Source: Septoria linicola
Taxonomy: Eukaryota; Ascomycota; Dothideomycetes; Mycosphaerellales; Mycosphaerellaceae
DNA length: 64,000 nt
Direction of reading: 5' to 3'
NCBI GenBank assembly: GCA_024114885.1
Contig: CP099419.1
Location: forward strand, 2,542,001-2,606,000
The notes beneath the pieces are model-generated. The model had not been told where the DNA came from. It did no database searches and saw only the letters and a program-made list of their open reading frames with translations. Within the stretch, counting starts at the first letter, position 1, and each line of letters opens with the position of its first letter. Position numbers and translations under genes: made by a program. Below are positions 1 through 9,586 of the stretch, piece after piece.

Positions 1-2
1 AC

Positions 3-362
3 AGCGATTCAGGCCCGGCGCCACATCTGGAAGTCCTGCGCTTGCTGGCAGAAGGCGTCGCATTGACACGTGCTGCTGGCGATGAAGCGAATGCTCGACT
101 AATCGAAGAATACCTCCACTCCGTGCTTGGACAGCCATCAGTCAGAGTTGTCGATGAGAGTCGTGACTTCAGAAGCTCCGTCAGAGCTGCTGAAGAGCAC
201 ACAGGTGGCTACGTTGCATGGCTTCGCGAAGACGCCGAGCAAGGCATGAGGGCATATGGTAAGAGCTACTTGCTAGCGCAGGCCACAAAGCTGGATCTGA
301 TTCCTGGAGTGACACTGGCGCAGAAAGCCAGGTTGATAGCACTTGTCGATAGTCTGTCATAG
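3..362 (+). CDS. C-terminal end of an unrecognised protein (5' end outside window)
   Basis: The reading frame is open from the window edge to a TAG at 360-362, so this is the last ~119 residues of a longer protein or of its last exon. No ATG begins the visible part; the first in-frame start-like codon is a TTG at 42, which I do not believe is a real start. The sequence is soluble, helix-rich and mildly acidic, with no membrane segment or Cys/His motif. I do not recognise the family. The 3' end lies 61 bp from the 3' end of the convergent lactate dehydrogenase gene, which fits a real gene terminus. Confidence 0.6.
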   Translation, partial: SDSGPAPHLEVLRLLAEGVALTRAAGDEANARLIEEYLHSVLGQPSVRVVDESRDFRSSVRAAEEHTGGYVAWLREDAEQGMRAYGKSYLLAQATKLDLIPGVTLAQKARLIALVDSLS

Positions 363-423
363 ATACGAAACTGATGCAAGCTGACCGATGTACGACTCAT
401 CTATTGTTCTACCTCATAGCATA

Positions 424-1956
424 TTACAACTTGCTCTTGATCGCGTACTCTCTGTTTAAGCTCTCCAGCCCGGCTGCACCGTCATAAATGTCCCTCTCAA
501 CCGCTCTCGGGTTGACGTGCTGTATTCCGAGCTCACTGACCTTCTCCACGCCCAAAAGCCTCATCGCAGTCTCTACTTCAGCCTTGAGGATCTCCAGCAC
601 CCGCTCCACTCCCGCTGTGCCTCCAGCCCCAAGTCCAAACAACGGAGCACGCCCAAGCCCTACAGCTGTGGCACCTAGCGCAAGTGCCTTGACGATGTCC
701 GTCCCACGCTTGATTCCACCGTCCACATATACCTCAACCTTGTTCAAGACCTCTGGGCAGTACTTCCTAATTTCCAGCAAAGTGTGAATGGCAGGCGGAG
801 AAGTATCAGCCGCTCTGCCTCCGTGGTTGCTCAGAATGATGCCCTTGACCTGCGGCGCATGTAGAGAAGCCACATATGCATCCTCGTGCGTCTGCAAGCC
901 CTTGAGAACGATCGGAAGATGTGTGTGCTGCCTCAGCCAGGGTAACGTGGTCTTCCACGTCAGATCTGGTGCTGTACCCGCGAAGAGAGCTTTGCCCACA
1001 CCGCCCTTGTCTGCCAGCTTCACGCCCTCTGCGTCTGACTGTACTTCATCTTCCTTTGACGTTGTCTTGCTTGCCGTGCCCTGCTGCACGCTCGACCGAA
1101 CGGCCAGATTCGAGCCAACATTCTTGCCTCGTTCATCGTGTTCTCGCTTGCCCGGCACAGGTGCGTCTAGCGTCAGACATATGAACTTCACTTGTGGCAG
1201 TTTATGTATCCGTTTCAGCATATCCTCACTCTTCTTCCTCTCGTTTTGTACGTATAGTTGCCAACCAAATACTTGGTCTTCTGGTGCACCCTCAAGGATC
1301 TGTTCAGGCGTTTGGGACGCATTGTTCGATATGATTTGTAGGGCACCAAACTTGTTCGCAGCTCTGGCAATACCGTGCTCACCGTCTGGGTGTCCCAATC
1401 TTGCCATCGCGGCTGGTGAGACAAAGAAGGGCACATCGACTTTGTGGCCGAGTATCGTAGTTGAGGTGTCGCAATTCGTGCAGTCTACGAAGACTCGTGG
1501 GCGAAGCAGGATGTTCCTGTACACTGTATTGTTCAATGTCTTGGAGACCAGATCGTCGCCAGCGGAGTAGTAGTATGCCCATGCCTTGTGATTGATCTTT
1601 TGTGTAGCCACAGTTTCGATGTCATCTAGATTCAGGCATTCCTCTATGCTCATGATCTCCTCTTCCACCTGCGCTCCCGTTTCCACAGGCGATTTCTCGA
1701 CAGCAGGCAGGGTGCTGGCGTCGATCGTCCCTAGCTTCGCAGATTCTGGCAGACTGTCTTCCAGCGTTCCAGGTGGATGAATGGGATCATATTCTTCGGT
1801 TGCATCTGAGCCAGCGAGCTGCAGGATAATTTTGCTACCACCGGGATGTTCTGGTAAGAATGATGTGACATCGTAGACATTGCCGTAGAGAATGACCCAG
1901 CACGAGTCTTTGGATTTGTGCTGTTGCACCTCGTCGAAAGTGAATGTTTTGGCCAT
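424..1956 (-). CDS. Flavocytochrome b2-type L-lactate dehydrogenase (cytochrome b5 + FMN domain)
   Basis: This single-exon gene encodes 510 aa if started at the ATG at 1956 (MAKTFTFDEV). An in-frame ATG eight codons upstream (1980) is less likely because the family begins at the cytochrome b5 fold. Residues 1-80 are a cytochrome b5 heme domain, with HPGG at 37-40 and the second axial His near 60. The rest is an FMN-dependent alpha-hydroxyacid dehydrogenase barrel, with the SNHGGR active-site segment and the GGIKRGTDIVKALALGA phosphate-binding end. Family knowledge: these enzymes oxidise L-lactate (or related 2-hydroxyacids) and pass electrons through heme to cytochrome c. Yeast Cyb2 has a cleavable intermembrane-space presequence. 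None is seen here, so this copy may be cytosolic or use another 2-hydroxyacid. Substrate is not fixed by the sequence. Confidence 0.92.
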   Translation of the reverse strand: MAKTFTFDEVQQHKSKDSCWVILYGNVYDVTSFLPEHPGGSKIILQLAGSDATEEYDPIHPPGTLEDSLPESAKLGTIDASTLPAVEKSPVETGAQVEEEIMSIEECLNLDDIETVATQKINHKAWAYYYSAGDDLVSKTLNNTVYRNILLRPRVFVDCTNCDTSTTILGHKVDVPFFVSPAAMARLGHPDGEHGIARAANKFGALQIISNNASQTPEQILEGAPEDQVFGWQLYVQNERKKSEDMLKRIHKLPQVKFICLTLDAPVPGKREHDERGKNVGSNLAVRSSVQQGTASKTTSKEDEVQSDAEGVKLADKGGVGKALFAGTAPDLTWKTTLPWLRQHTHLPIVLKGLQTHEDAYVASLHAPQVKGIILSNHGGRAADTSPPAIHTLLEIRKYCPEVLNKVEVYVDGGIKRGTDIVKALALGATAVGLGRAPLFGLGAGGTAGVERVLEILKAEVETAMRLLGVEKVSELGIQHVNPRAVERDIYDGAAGLESLNREYAIKSKL

Positions 1957-2697
1957 TGTCTCAACCCGGCGTGCAACCAATCGTATCGGGTCAAGTCGTA
2001 AGCTGCTCGTAGGCAGATGCGAGACAACAATTATTCGAAGTCAGTCGCGCGAAAAGTGTACGTCTGACCACTTTGCAATGCGCGAGAGATCGATCACGAG
2101 TATATGTTCAAGGACGCTGAGTATATGAGTGGAAAGTAATCCTCTTCTGTTCGTTGGCCACTGGCCTGGCATATGGCGGACCTTCGGCATCTGCTTTCCC
2201 GAACAAGCGAAGTATCGGCATCTGAAGCAGCACAAGCAATGTCGCGCTTGCCGATGTATCGAACTTCTCACTACCCAAAACATACTTTTGCCTATGTCAC
2301 GGCTGTATGAACCACGAAGGGCTCGACGGAGACCAGTGGCTTCAAAATGACGACTGCTGCTGCTCCTTGTACCTGTATGACTGGACGTGGACATGCGCGG
2401 ATGTGCGTTTAGAAAACGCCTCTCCGGCGAAGATTGCCTTGGATGTGCTGCTGAGGCATAGACTTCCGATGCCGCTGTTGAAACGTTGAATAGGCTCACT
2501 TTGCGAATGTTTTTGCAATTGGATCGAGTTCTATACTTCTGTTGTTCTTAGCTACCCAACGGTGAGCATGTATCTGCGCACCATTGTATCAATGCTCTCA
2601 CGATCTGTTCACCCCTCTGCGCTGCCTGTTCACGAATGACATTCCTTCATCCATGCGTAGCAATGCTGTAAGCATTCGCACAGCCATGCCAATGATA
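1957..2697. other. Intergenic, 5' region of the lactate dehydrogenase and 3' region of PAN3
   Basis: This 741-bp gap holds several overlapping open frames on both strands (longest 152 codons, minus, 2041-2499). They lack domains, have arginine/serine-biased composition and conflict with each other. I see no supported gene; the interval should carry the lactate dehydrogenase promoter and the PAN3 terminator. Confidence 0.5.
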
Positions 2698-4919
2698 CTA
2701 TCGTCTCGCTGGGTTCGAGGCCTTCAGTAGCTCCATCCATGCACCTTCTATTCCTCTTTTCACTTCTTTGTAGCTGACAATAAAGATGCTCTCCTCGTCG
2801 CGACTGATGAGCTGTATCTTTTCATCGATCCCGGCATCAACTTTATTCAGGCACGTTAATATGTGTCCCAAGTCGAGGACGGGTCTCCCTTCAGCGTCGA
2901 TCTGATGGAAGACGTAATCGCGGAACAGCTTCAGGTAATATCGCTCTCCCGTCTCGGACCACGCCGCGGAGGGCTGATTGAGCAAAGCTGGATTACCGCG
3001 TGTGTTTCCGGCTATGCTGATGTCTGGTCGTTCCAAGATGATTGCAAGCTTTGTCAAAAGTCGGACGACTCTCCCATTCTCTAGCTCCCGCGCCAGTTGC
3101 GATGTGATCTCGTCTTCGTAGTGCAAAGCACTGTCATAAGTTGCGATAACTTTATCGGCGATACTGGTAAGTAAAGCGTTGGCACTGTACTCCATGCTCG
3201 GCACAGATAGTGTTCCACCATTGCTGTCTTGTTGCAACGGCGGAGGTGCCAGCAGCCATGCTATGCATGATCGAAACCTTTCTGTGTACGACCGGCCTAT
3301 TTGGTCAAGGGACTTCTGAACACTTTGATGTGCCATCTGGTTCCGTGTAGCTATGCTTAGGATAAGCTTGCCAAAGTCCTGAAGATCTGCCCTTTGCAGT
3401 TCGAGAACCGCTGGTCTTTGTTCATATTGTACTATATCTTGAACGGCACATCCATTCAACCGCAGCCGGTTCTTGGACGTCAGAAGCACCTTCGACAGGA
3501 TGACAGTCTGCGCTGCTTGTCCCGCTCCGTGAATAGTCCTCAAGGCATTGGCGAGCTGAACAATATATCCCCACAGCTCGCCCTCAGGCACAATCTGGCC
3601 ATGCGGCTTGTTTGCCAGCCGCTGGGGGCTGAAATACTTCTCCGCAAGACTCTGAGCGCGAGGATGATAATCAGTGACAATTATGAGCGAACTATCACCG
3701 AACCATCGCCCTGTGAAGGCGTCGTGGACAGTGACTATGCCGGAGCTACTCAGTCTTTTCCAGGCGTTGATCGTCCTGATTTGGGCCTCACTGGCAAGGC
3801 GAAATCCTGCTATACGACGAAGAGCGTAAGTGTGACCATCCGCACTGGATGTAGCTTTGTACACCGAGCTTGGAAAACCAAAGGTCGCTGGAGTCTTCGC
3901 GTTGCCGACATTCAATGCCACCAGCGAGTGAAAGTGCTCGACGCTCTGCGGAAGAGTGCTATTAGCAAAAGTCTGCAGCGTCATTTCCGATTTTCTCTGG
4001 AGGTCCTCGCGCAGATCGTCCGGTAGAAAGAAGTCGGTCGTGCTTCGCTGAAAGGCCGTCATATTCTCTCTTCGTGGGCCAAAAGGAGCGTACAGGTGGT
4101 AGTTGAGTGGATACGACAACTCGGCGGAATTCTGGTAATAAGACTGCACTCCAGTCGCCCCAGGCTGCTGCGCATAAGGGTTCAGCTGAACATGAGGTGC
4201 ATCTAAGCCTGCCAAGCCTGGTTGAGAGAAGACGCTCTCGCTGTACGGATTGTATTGCTGAGCAGTCTGTGCATGTGCATCGATCTGGTGGTTGTCAGCG
4301 TGACCACAGCCAGCACTTGAAGGATACTGACGGTAGGTGGTTGCATGAATTGCTGCCCGGGCACAAATTCCATCATAGGCGGGACCTGCTGGAACGACTG
4401 CTGTGGTATAAATTCTGCTGAAAGCTGCTTGCTGTGCAACGTAGTGGCAGGAGTTACAGAGCCTGTTAGAGATGAGCGTCGCCGATGATGCTCGGGTTTC
4501 CGTGATCGGTTACCTGAACCACGAGGAGTGAATGTGGCTGCAGCCGCCGCTTTCGGTGATATGCCAATCTGCTTTGCTGGCTTTGTTTGAGCGAGTGTAG
4601 GTGTGAACGCAGGCGACTGTACATTAAGCGCTCTCTGAGATCTGCAGTATGTCAATCAAGGTGTAATTCCCTGGATACTCTTAGACTGACGCATTGCTGG
4701 ACCCATTTGGAGACATGGAATCGGAGAAGTCGTGAGAATAGTAGCAGGTGCCTGTCCTTCGATCAGTACCAAATTAGAGATCACTTCGGGGAAAAAATGA
4801 CCTTCTTCACGCTTCCTACAGCCGGGTCCGTTCCTACACAGTTGATGTTGACCTGGCGGCCGGTTCTCATTCCGATTAGACCGCCTGGAGTCACTGGCAC
4901 GAGACGTTACGTTTGCCAT
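2698..4919 (-). CDS. PAN3: PAN3, regulatory subunit of the PAN2-PAN3 poly(A) nuclease
   Basis: Four exons on the minus strand: 4919-4802, 4751-4691, 4641-4332 and 4284-2698. The introns are 50, 49 and 47 nt, with donors GTCATT, GTCAGT and GTCAGT. Joined, they give 691 codons in one frame, a normal PAN3 length. Exons 1-2 form a CCCH zinc finger (C-x5-C-x7-C-x3-H, ending CYYSHD). Exon 3 opens with a PAM2-like motif (LNVQSPAFTPTL) for binding poly(A)-binding protein. Exon 4 holds the pseudokinase domain, coiled coil and C-terminal knob domain. Known role: PAN3 dimers recruit the PAN2 exonuclease to poly(A) tails to start mRNA deadenylation in the cytoplasm. Splice sites were inferred by restoring the PAN3 frame and motifs. 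The weakest is intron 1, which splits the zinc finger. Confidence 0.95.
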
Positions 4920-4943
4920 GGAACACTGATGCGATCTAGGAGT

Positions 4944-5789
4944 TTATGTCTCCTGGCTGCGTGGATCCTTGTCCTGCGGAGCGGCGCGTTGCAGAGAACT
5001 CTGCGAATCTTGACTGAGCACGCGATCCTGCGGGTCCAGCGTGCGATCGTACGCCACGTTCTGGTAAGAAACTCGAGCTCCTGGGATTGCGCTGCTGCTT
5101 CCTCGCACCGTACTGGTACCCACAGGTTTGGAGACTCCGAGCCTAGGGAGGGGAGCAGTGGATGGCGTCTGGGGACCTTCCGTTTGATGGAATACACCAC
5201 TAGTGCTTGAAGGGCCAGGACACTAGACGACCCCAGGCAAAGACCCCGGAATGAATGTCCGAAGGGGCACCTGCGAACACTGTCGTGCTTCTGTCGTCCC
5301 ACTATCTTTGCGTTGTGGAAGCGAATCAAGACGAATGCCACTACCCAACGTGGGTATCGAAGCACCGACCGACGTATTCAGGTCGAGGCTCGATTTGTTG
5401 GTATCTACTGATGCTACGGATTCGGCGTCCGTGGTAGCCAGTGCTTCGAAACGTGCGAGCTGTTCCTCAGGCCCCGGATCTTTGTTATCTGAGCTCGGGA
5501 GGATTTCAGCTTCGCCAGCCTGGGCGCCAGATGGTTGCGCAGTTCCAAGTGCGGGAAATTCCTGAAGCGTGATATTCTGCTGAGAAGACTGCGGTACTGG
5601 CGTGCTAGTCTCTGAATTGCCTTGACCTGGGAAAAGATTGCCCCAACTGGGCTGTGGCGGTGGTGCTGGTGCTTCTGAATAGTCAGATGGCTGTCTTGGA
5701 GGATTTGCGCGCCTGTATGCTCTCCGCTCGTCTTCCTTCATGGACTTCCAAAGCGATTCAGGAAGAGCATTCGGTTCATACCGCGCCAT
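4944..5789 (-). CDS. Hypothetical disordered protein immediately upstream of PAN3
   Basis: Starting at the ATG at 5789 (MARYEPNALPESLWKSMKED), the frame is open to a TAG at 5223-5225. It then continues in the same frame, with plausible coding composition, to TAA at 4944-4946. I read the stop as lying in a 48-nt intron, 5270-5223 (donor GTGCCC, acceptor GTCTAG), giving exons 5789-5271 and 5222-4944 and 265 aa. The protein is rich in P, Q, S, T and A and looks disordered. It contains an LQEFPALG motif of the kind seen in RNA-metabolism proteins, but I do not recognise a family. The stop codon is only 24 bp from the PAN3 ATG on the same strand. The donor is weak, so a shorter product ending at 5223 is possible. 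Confidence 0.55.
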
Positions 5790-6329
5790 TCCCAGCGTGC
5801 ATGTCTGTCTGTGATGATGCTTGCTTGATACGAATGAAGTGTATGAAGAGCACGGAAAAATGTAGCGAAGACGTGTACAGGCGGCAGAGAACAAGACGAC
5901 ATACCTTGGGATGTATACGCACGGGAAGCGACAAGGTCCAATGTGGCAATGGTGGGCAGTAGTCGCTACCTCAGCAAGTGAATCAGGCTCCTTCCTCTCT
6001 CTTCCATCGCGAAGCCATGAAAAGTCGCGGTTCCAATGTGATATCCAGCCGCAATCGCAAGCAATACACCAGCGCAACCGATGCGGGCTCAGCCTCGCGC
6101 TACAGTAGACAGAATGCGATGTGGGAGAGTGATGTTGTCAGATGTGAAGTCGCGTTTCACCAGCGCTACCGCAGCGCCCCACCGTGTCTTGCTCGGGCCG
6201 GCCGTGGTGATGTAGTTTCAATAGCTGGCCCATTACCTGTCCTTTCTCATCTTCTCATCTTCCACCGATATCCACGTTCCTTATGCAGCGCATGAGCTGC
6301 TGTCGCTATCAACAGCTGCAGCAGTCAAC
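5790..6329. other. Divergent intergenic promoter region
   Basis: This 540-bp gap separates the minus-strand hypothetical gene (start 5789) from the plus-strand UBX gene (start 6330). The minus-strand frame stays open upstream of 5789 to about 6077, but the composition there (many C, R, W, H) does not look coding. I see no other gene. It should contain both promoters. Confidence 0.5.
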
Positions 6330-7877
6330 ATGGCGCAACCCTCGATCGATCTGTCGGCCTTGACGGAAGCACAGCAGCTTGCACTCCAGCAATACACATC
6401 GGTAACGGACCAAGACCTCGAATCGGCGGTCCCTCTGCTGCAGAAGTGCCAGTGGAATGCCCAAATCGCCATCACTCGCTTCTTCGATGGCGACGCAGAA
6501 ACGATTGACCCTGTCGCCGAAGCTGCCCGGGCTCCGCCTCCAGCTCAGGATGCGCGCCGAGCAGAGACACTCATGGACGGCATCCCTACCAGGTCATCAC
6601 GAATTGCTAGAGCATCTGGCCTCGAACCGGCACCTCGAGTAGTGCCCACACCGGAGAGCCAGCTCACACAGTCACTTCCCTTTCCCTTCTCCGTCATCCT
6701 GTTGCCCTTCAGCTTTGCATACACCGTCTTTCAGCGACTATTTGGCGGCGTTGGCTATGTCTTTCCATTCCTACCACGGCTGCTGGCTCGCTTTTGGTCT
6801 GGACGAACATCGCGACCATCTCGAGATGCTTCACGAAGGCCTCTGTCGCCGAGGGATACGGCGGCACGTTTTATCAGGGAATTCGAGGAGGAGCACGGAG
6901 TGGAGCACGGCACGTTGCCTTTTCACGAAGGGGGGTACGCGCAGGCATTTGATATTGCGAAGAGAGATCTGAAGTTCTTGCTCGTGGTCTTGCTGTCTCC
7001 AGAGCATGACGATAATTCAGCCTTCGCGCGCGACACGTTGCTGGCGCCGGAAGTCGTGGAGTTCGTGAACAGTGCAAGCAACAACATTGTGTTCTGGGCT
7101 GGAACTGTACAGGATGCAGAGGCATATCAAGTCAGCACTGCGCTCAATGTGAGCAGATTTCCGTATGCAGCATTAGTGGTGCATACTCCTTCAGTCTCAT
7201 CCACAGCGATGTCGAAAATCGCGAGCTCGGCAGGACCTGTACCTGCGCAGGAGCTCATCACGAAGCTACAGGCGGCAATGCAGAAGCAGAACGCCGAACT
7301 AGACAGGGTCCGCCGCCAGCGACAAGAGCAACAAGCTACTAGAAATCTACGGCAGGAGCAAGAGAGTGCGTACGAGCGCTCGCTGGCTCTCGATCGTGAG
7401 AAGGCTCGGAAGAGGAAGGAAGAAGAGGCTGAGAAGGAACAAGCAGAGCGTGAACGATCGGAGGCAGCAGAGCGCAAGGCTAGAGACGCACAAAACTTGG
7501 CCCATTGGAGAAGATGGAGGGCACGAAGTATTCCACTTGAGCCTGGGCCCGATGTCAAAGACGCTGTACGAATGAGTCTGAGAATGCCTTCGGGCGAGCG
7601 TGTAATACGAAAGTTCCGGCCAGATGCCGAGTTGGAAGAATTGTATGCCTTCGTGGAATGCTACGACGAGCTTCAGGAGCCTACGGACGATTCAGCCCAC
7701 GAGCCAGAAGGTTATGAACACAGTTACAAGTTCAGACTTGTATCACCGATGCCTCGAGAAGCATACGATGCGGAAGGGAAAGGCACGATTCGAGATCGCA
7801 TCGGCAGAAGTGGAAATCTCATAGTCGAAAAGATTCTGACTGAAGATGAGGACGAAGAAGTCAGCGATGCAGAGTAG
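6330..7877 (+). CDS. UBX domain protein of the Ubx2/FAF2 type (ER membrane Cdc48 adaptor)
   Basis: One exon, 515 aa. Residues ~8-55 form a UBA-like domain, followed by a linker. Residues ~115-155 are a hydrophobic hairpin-like segment (SVILLPFSFAYTVFQRLF and following), as in Ubx2/FAF2 proteins that insert in the ER and lipid-droplet membrane. A UAS/thioredoxin-like region covers ~180-320, then a highly charged coiled coil at ~325-400, and a C-terminal UBX domain at ~410-510. Known role of the family: recruiting the Cdc48/p97 ATPase to ubiquitinated ER proteins for degradation. The order UBA-hairpin-UAS-coiled coil-UBX matches Ubx2/FAF2 well. Assignment to Ubx2 rather than a relative such as S. 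pombe Ucp10 is by architecture only. Confidence 0.9.
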   Translation: MAQPSIDLSALTEAQQLALQQYTSVTDQDLESAVPLLQKCQWNAQIAITRFFDGDAETIDPVAEAARAPPPAQDARRAETLMDGIPTRSSRIARASGLEPAPRVVPTPESQLTQSLPFPFSVILLPFSFAYTVFQRLFGGVGYVFPFLPRLLARFWSGRTSRPSRDASRRPLSPRDTAARFIREFEEEHGVEHGTLPFHEGGYAQAFDIAKRDLKFLLVVLLSPEHDDNSAFARDTLLAPEVVEFVNSASNNIVFWAGTVQDAEAYQVSTALNVSRFPYAALVVHTPSVSSTAMSKIASSAGPVPAQELITKLQAAMQKQNAELDRVRRQRQEQQATRNLRQEQESAYERSLALDREKARKRKEEEAEKEQAERERSEAAERKARDAQNLAHWRRWRARSIPLEPGPDVKDAVRMSLRMPSGERVIRKFRPDAELEELYAFVECYDELQEPTDDSAHEPEGYEHSYKFRLVSPMPREAYDAEGKGTIRDRIGRSGNLIVEKILTEDEDEEVSDAE

Positions 7878-8079
7878 TGATCCAAATATTCGCCCTCACC
7901 ACTGATAGCTTGGTACCTTGGAATTCCCTCTTTCACGAAGTACTACTATATCTCAGGCTCACACTGATGTTGGTAGATTCCAATGGCGACCTATCATTGC
8001 CACCCTCACTTGCTCCATTTACAGCTGTGGCGCATAGCTCGACGACATGGCCGACAGCGTGTGATCTGAACCATAGTCA

Positions 8080-8740
8080 CTACGGTTTAGGTACCGTATC
8101 CGATAAAGCCCCCACAGGAGCAGCATGAGCACTGATCATCGACCGAGCGATTGCCACACTGATGCAAGATCGTCCATCAGCTCCCGCAAGCTCCAGCACG
8201 GCAGCCCGAGCGCTGCGGTCGATGTTCTTACTGTTGAATTCGGCGAGCCGATCGGCTTGATCACGGTGCATGCCTAGCAACCTCCCACCAAAGTCCACCA
8301 TCAAGCGGTCCTGGCACTTTAGTATCTCTCGGACCAAGGTGGTGGAGGTGGATTTGTGCCAAATATCATGCTCGAAGTAGCGAACAGAGAGGAGGCTTGT
8401 GCTGTAGAGCGTATCACGAAACTCGGAAAGTACTTGTCTGTCTGATGATTGTCAGCATCGGTGCTGTCTTGGTTTGGGAGAGTCAGTCAATCGAGGTACT
8501 AGTCAGTAGGAGGCCTGGCGTCTGGCCGATTCCAATGTCACGAATGTGGTAGAATGCTGCAAAGTGATAGATGAGGTCGCGAAGCTCGCGCGGCAGACTC
8601 ATCAGCCTGGAGCTGCTACCGGCTGCCGACACTGTCTCTATCTGCAGACGCTGTTGCAAGATATGAGAGATACTGCGAAGCTCTTGCAAAGTCATGCGCT
8701 CCATGAGCTGCGAAAATTGCCGAATGGGAGACATATCCAA
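8080..8740 (-). CDS. F-box-like hypothetical protein, two exons
   Basis: Exon 1 is 8740-8500 and exon 2 is 8441-8080, separated by a 58-nt intron (donor GTACCT, acceptor ATCATCAG). Joined length is 603 nt, 200 aa. The N-terminal ~35 residues form an amphipathic helix rich in Leu/Gln. Then comes LPRELRDLIYHFAAF, the LPxEL-type core common in Pezizomycotina F-box-like proteins. Across the splice junction lies LLLTNRQVLSEFRDTLY, the usual LL-x-T-x-RQ-x-xxE segment that follows it. That restored pattern supports the intron. Function is unknown; such proteins may be substrate receptors of SCF ligases, but no Skp1-binding test is possible here. It has the same layout as the gene at 35500-36252. Confidence 0.65.
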
Positions 8741-9586
8741 CTGGGTGGTCGAAAAGACTTACGCAAGGGCACTTTATAACCTTTTGTGGAAAGGAGAAAA
8801 ATCAATGCTGGATCCCGTGAAGGATGTTACAATCAATACACAGGCAGCAAACGCCTTCATTGCTGCCGCTTTTGTGCAAATCTTGATCAATTTCTGCTTC
8901 GTTGTCTCATTCTGGCATTTTTCCTTTTTGTGTTTGTGTTCTTGCCATCCATCACACAATCGCTATATGAGGTCTCGTCTGAGCATGTTGACAATGCTTG
9001 GTCATCTATGGACCTCAACCCTTCCGGTAATGCTTGCAATCGTGCGGAACGAGACGCGTTTGCGACATGCCAGATGTGATCCCTCATGAGCTGCAAATGG
9101 ACCGAAACATTTCTCATCGCTCGTAGTCAGGCACACCGATTGTTCAGCCTGACTTCGCGTATTGCCACCCATCTTCCACATCAGAATACACGTAGTCCAA
9201 AGTCCAAGCTTGCTGCTGCTGCCTTGCCGGAGTATCGACTTCGGGATGATCGGTGTGGCTGCTAATGCTAGCCACGCCGCGTTCTCACACAATGTACCGC
9301 GTGATCACGGTGAACAGTACTCAGGCCAAGGCTGACATCTGTTGATGTGCGACAGAGGCGTGCAACTGACGTGTGCTCGTACGTACCGCGCGCTTGGCTT
9401 TTGATGCAGATCAACCAGGGCTTGCTGAACCCTGCGTTAGTTAGTTCTAGCACAGCCTCATCTAGGAGCTCTCCCTTCACCTCGGAATCTAGACTATTGC
9501 TGTCTGCTGCCTATACACAGCTGCTGCATATCCGTTTCAGTCGCATCGCTGGTCGCTTGGATCTTGCTTGAGTGCTGCAGGCCAAC
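8741..9586. other. Intergenic, divergent promoters of the F-box-like and VHS-GAT genes
   Basis: This 846-bp interval holds short overlapping ORFs (60-131 codons) on both strands with no recognisable domain. The AT-rich stretch near 8860-8960 looks non-coding. I see nothing else. Confidence 0.45.

Noticed and set aside
788..1570. 260-codon plus-strand ORF
   Set aside because: It lies antisense to the strong lactate dehydrogenase gene, has Cys/Ser-rich random composition and no domain.
2041..2499. 152-codon minus ORF
   Set aside because: No domain, biased composition and conflict with ORFs on the other strand.
3394..4026. 210-codon plus ORF
   Set aside because: Antisense to PAN3 exon 4, which is well supported by domain content.
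4907..5365. 152-codon minus ORF starting near 5365
   Set aside because: It runs in a different frame from the hypothetical gene; the frame giving NVAYDRTLDPQDRVLSQD has better coding character.
7127..7558. 143-codon Ser-rich minus ORF
   Set aside because: Antisense to the coiled-coil part of the UBX gene; the Ser/Arg/Cys richness is the complement of Glu/Arg codons.
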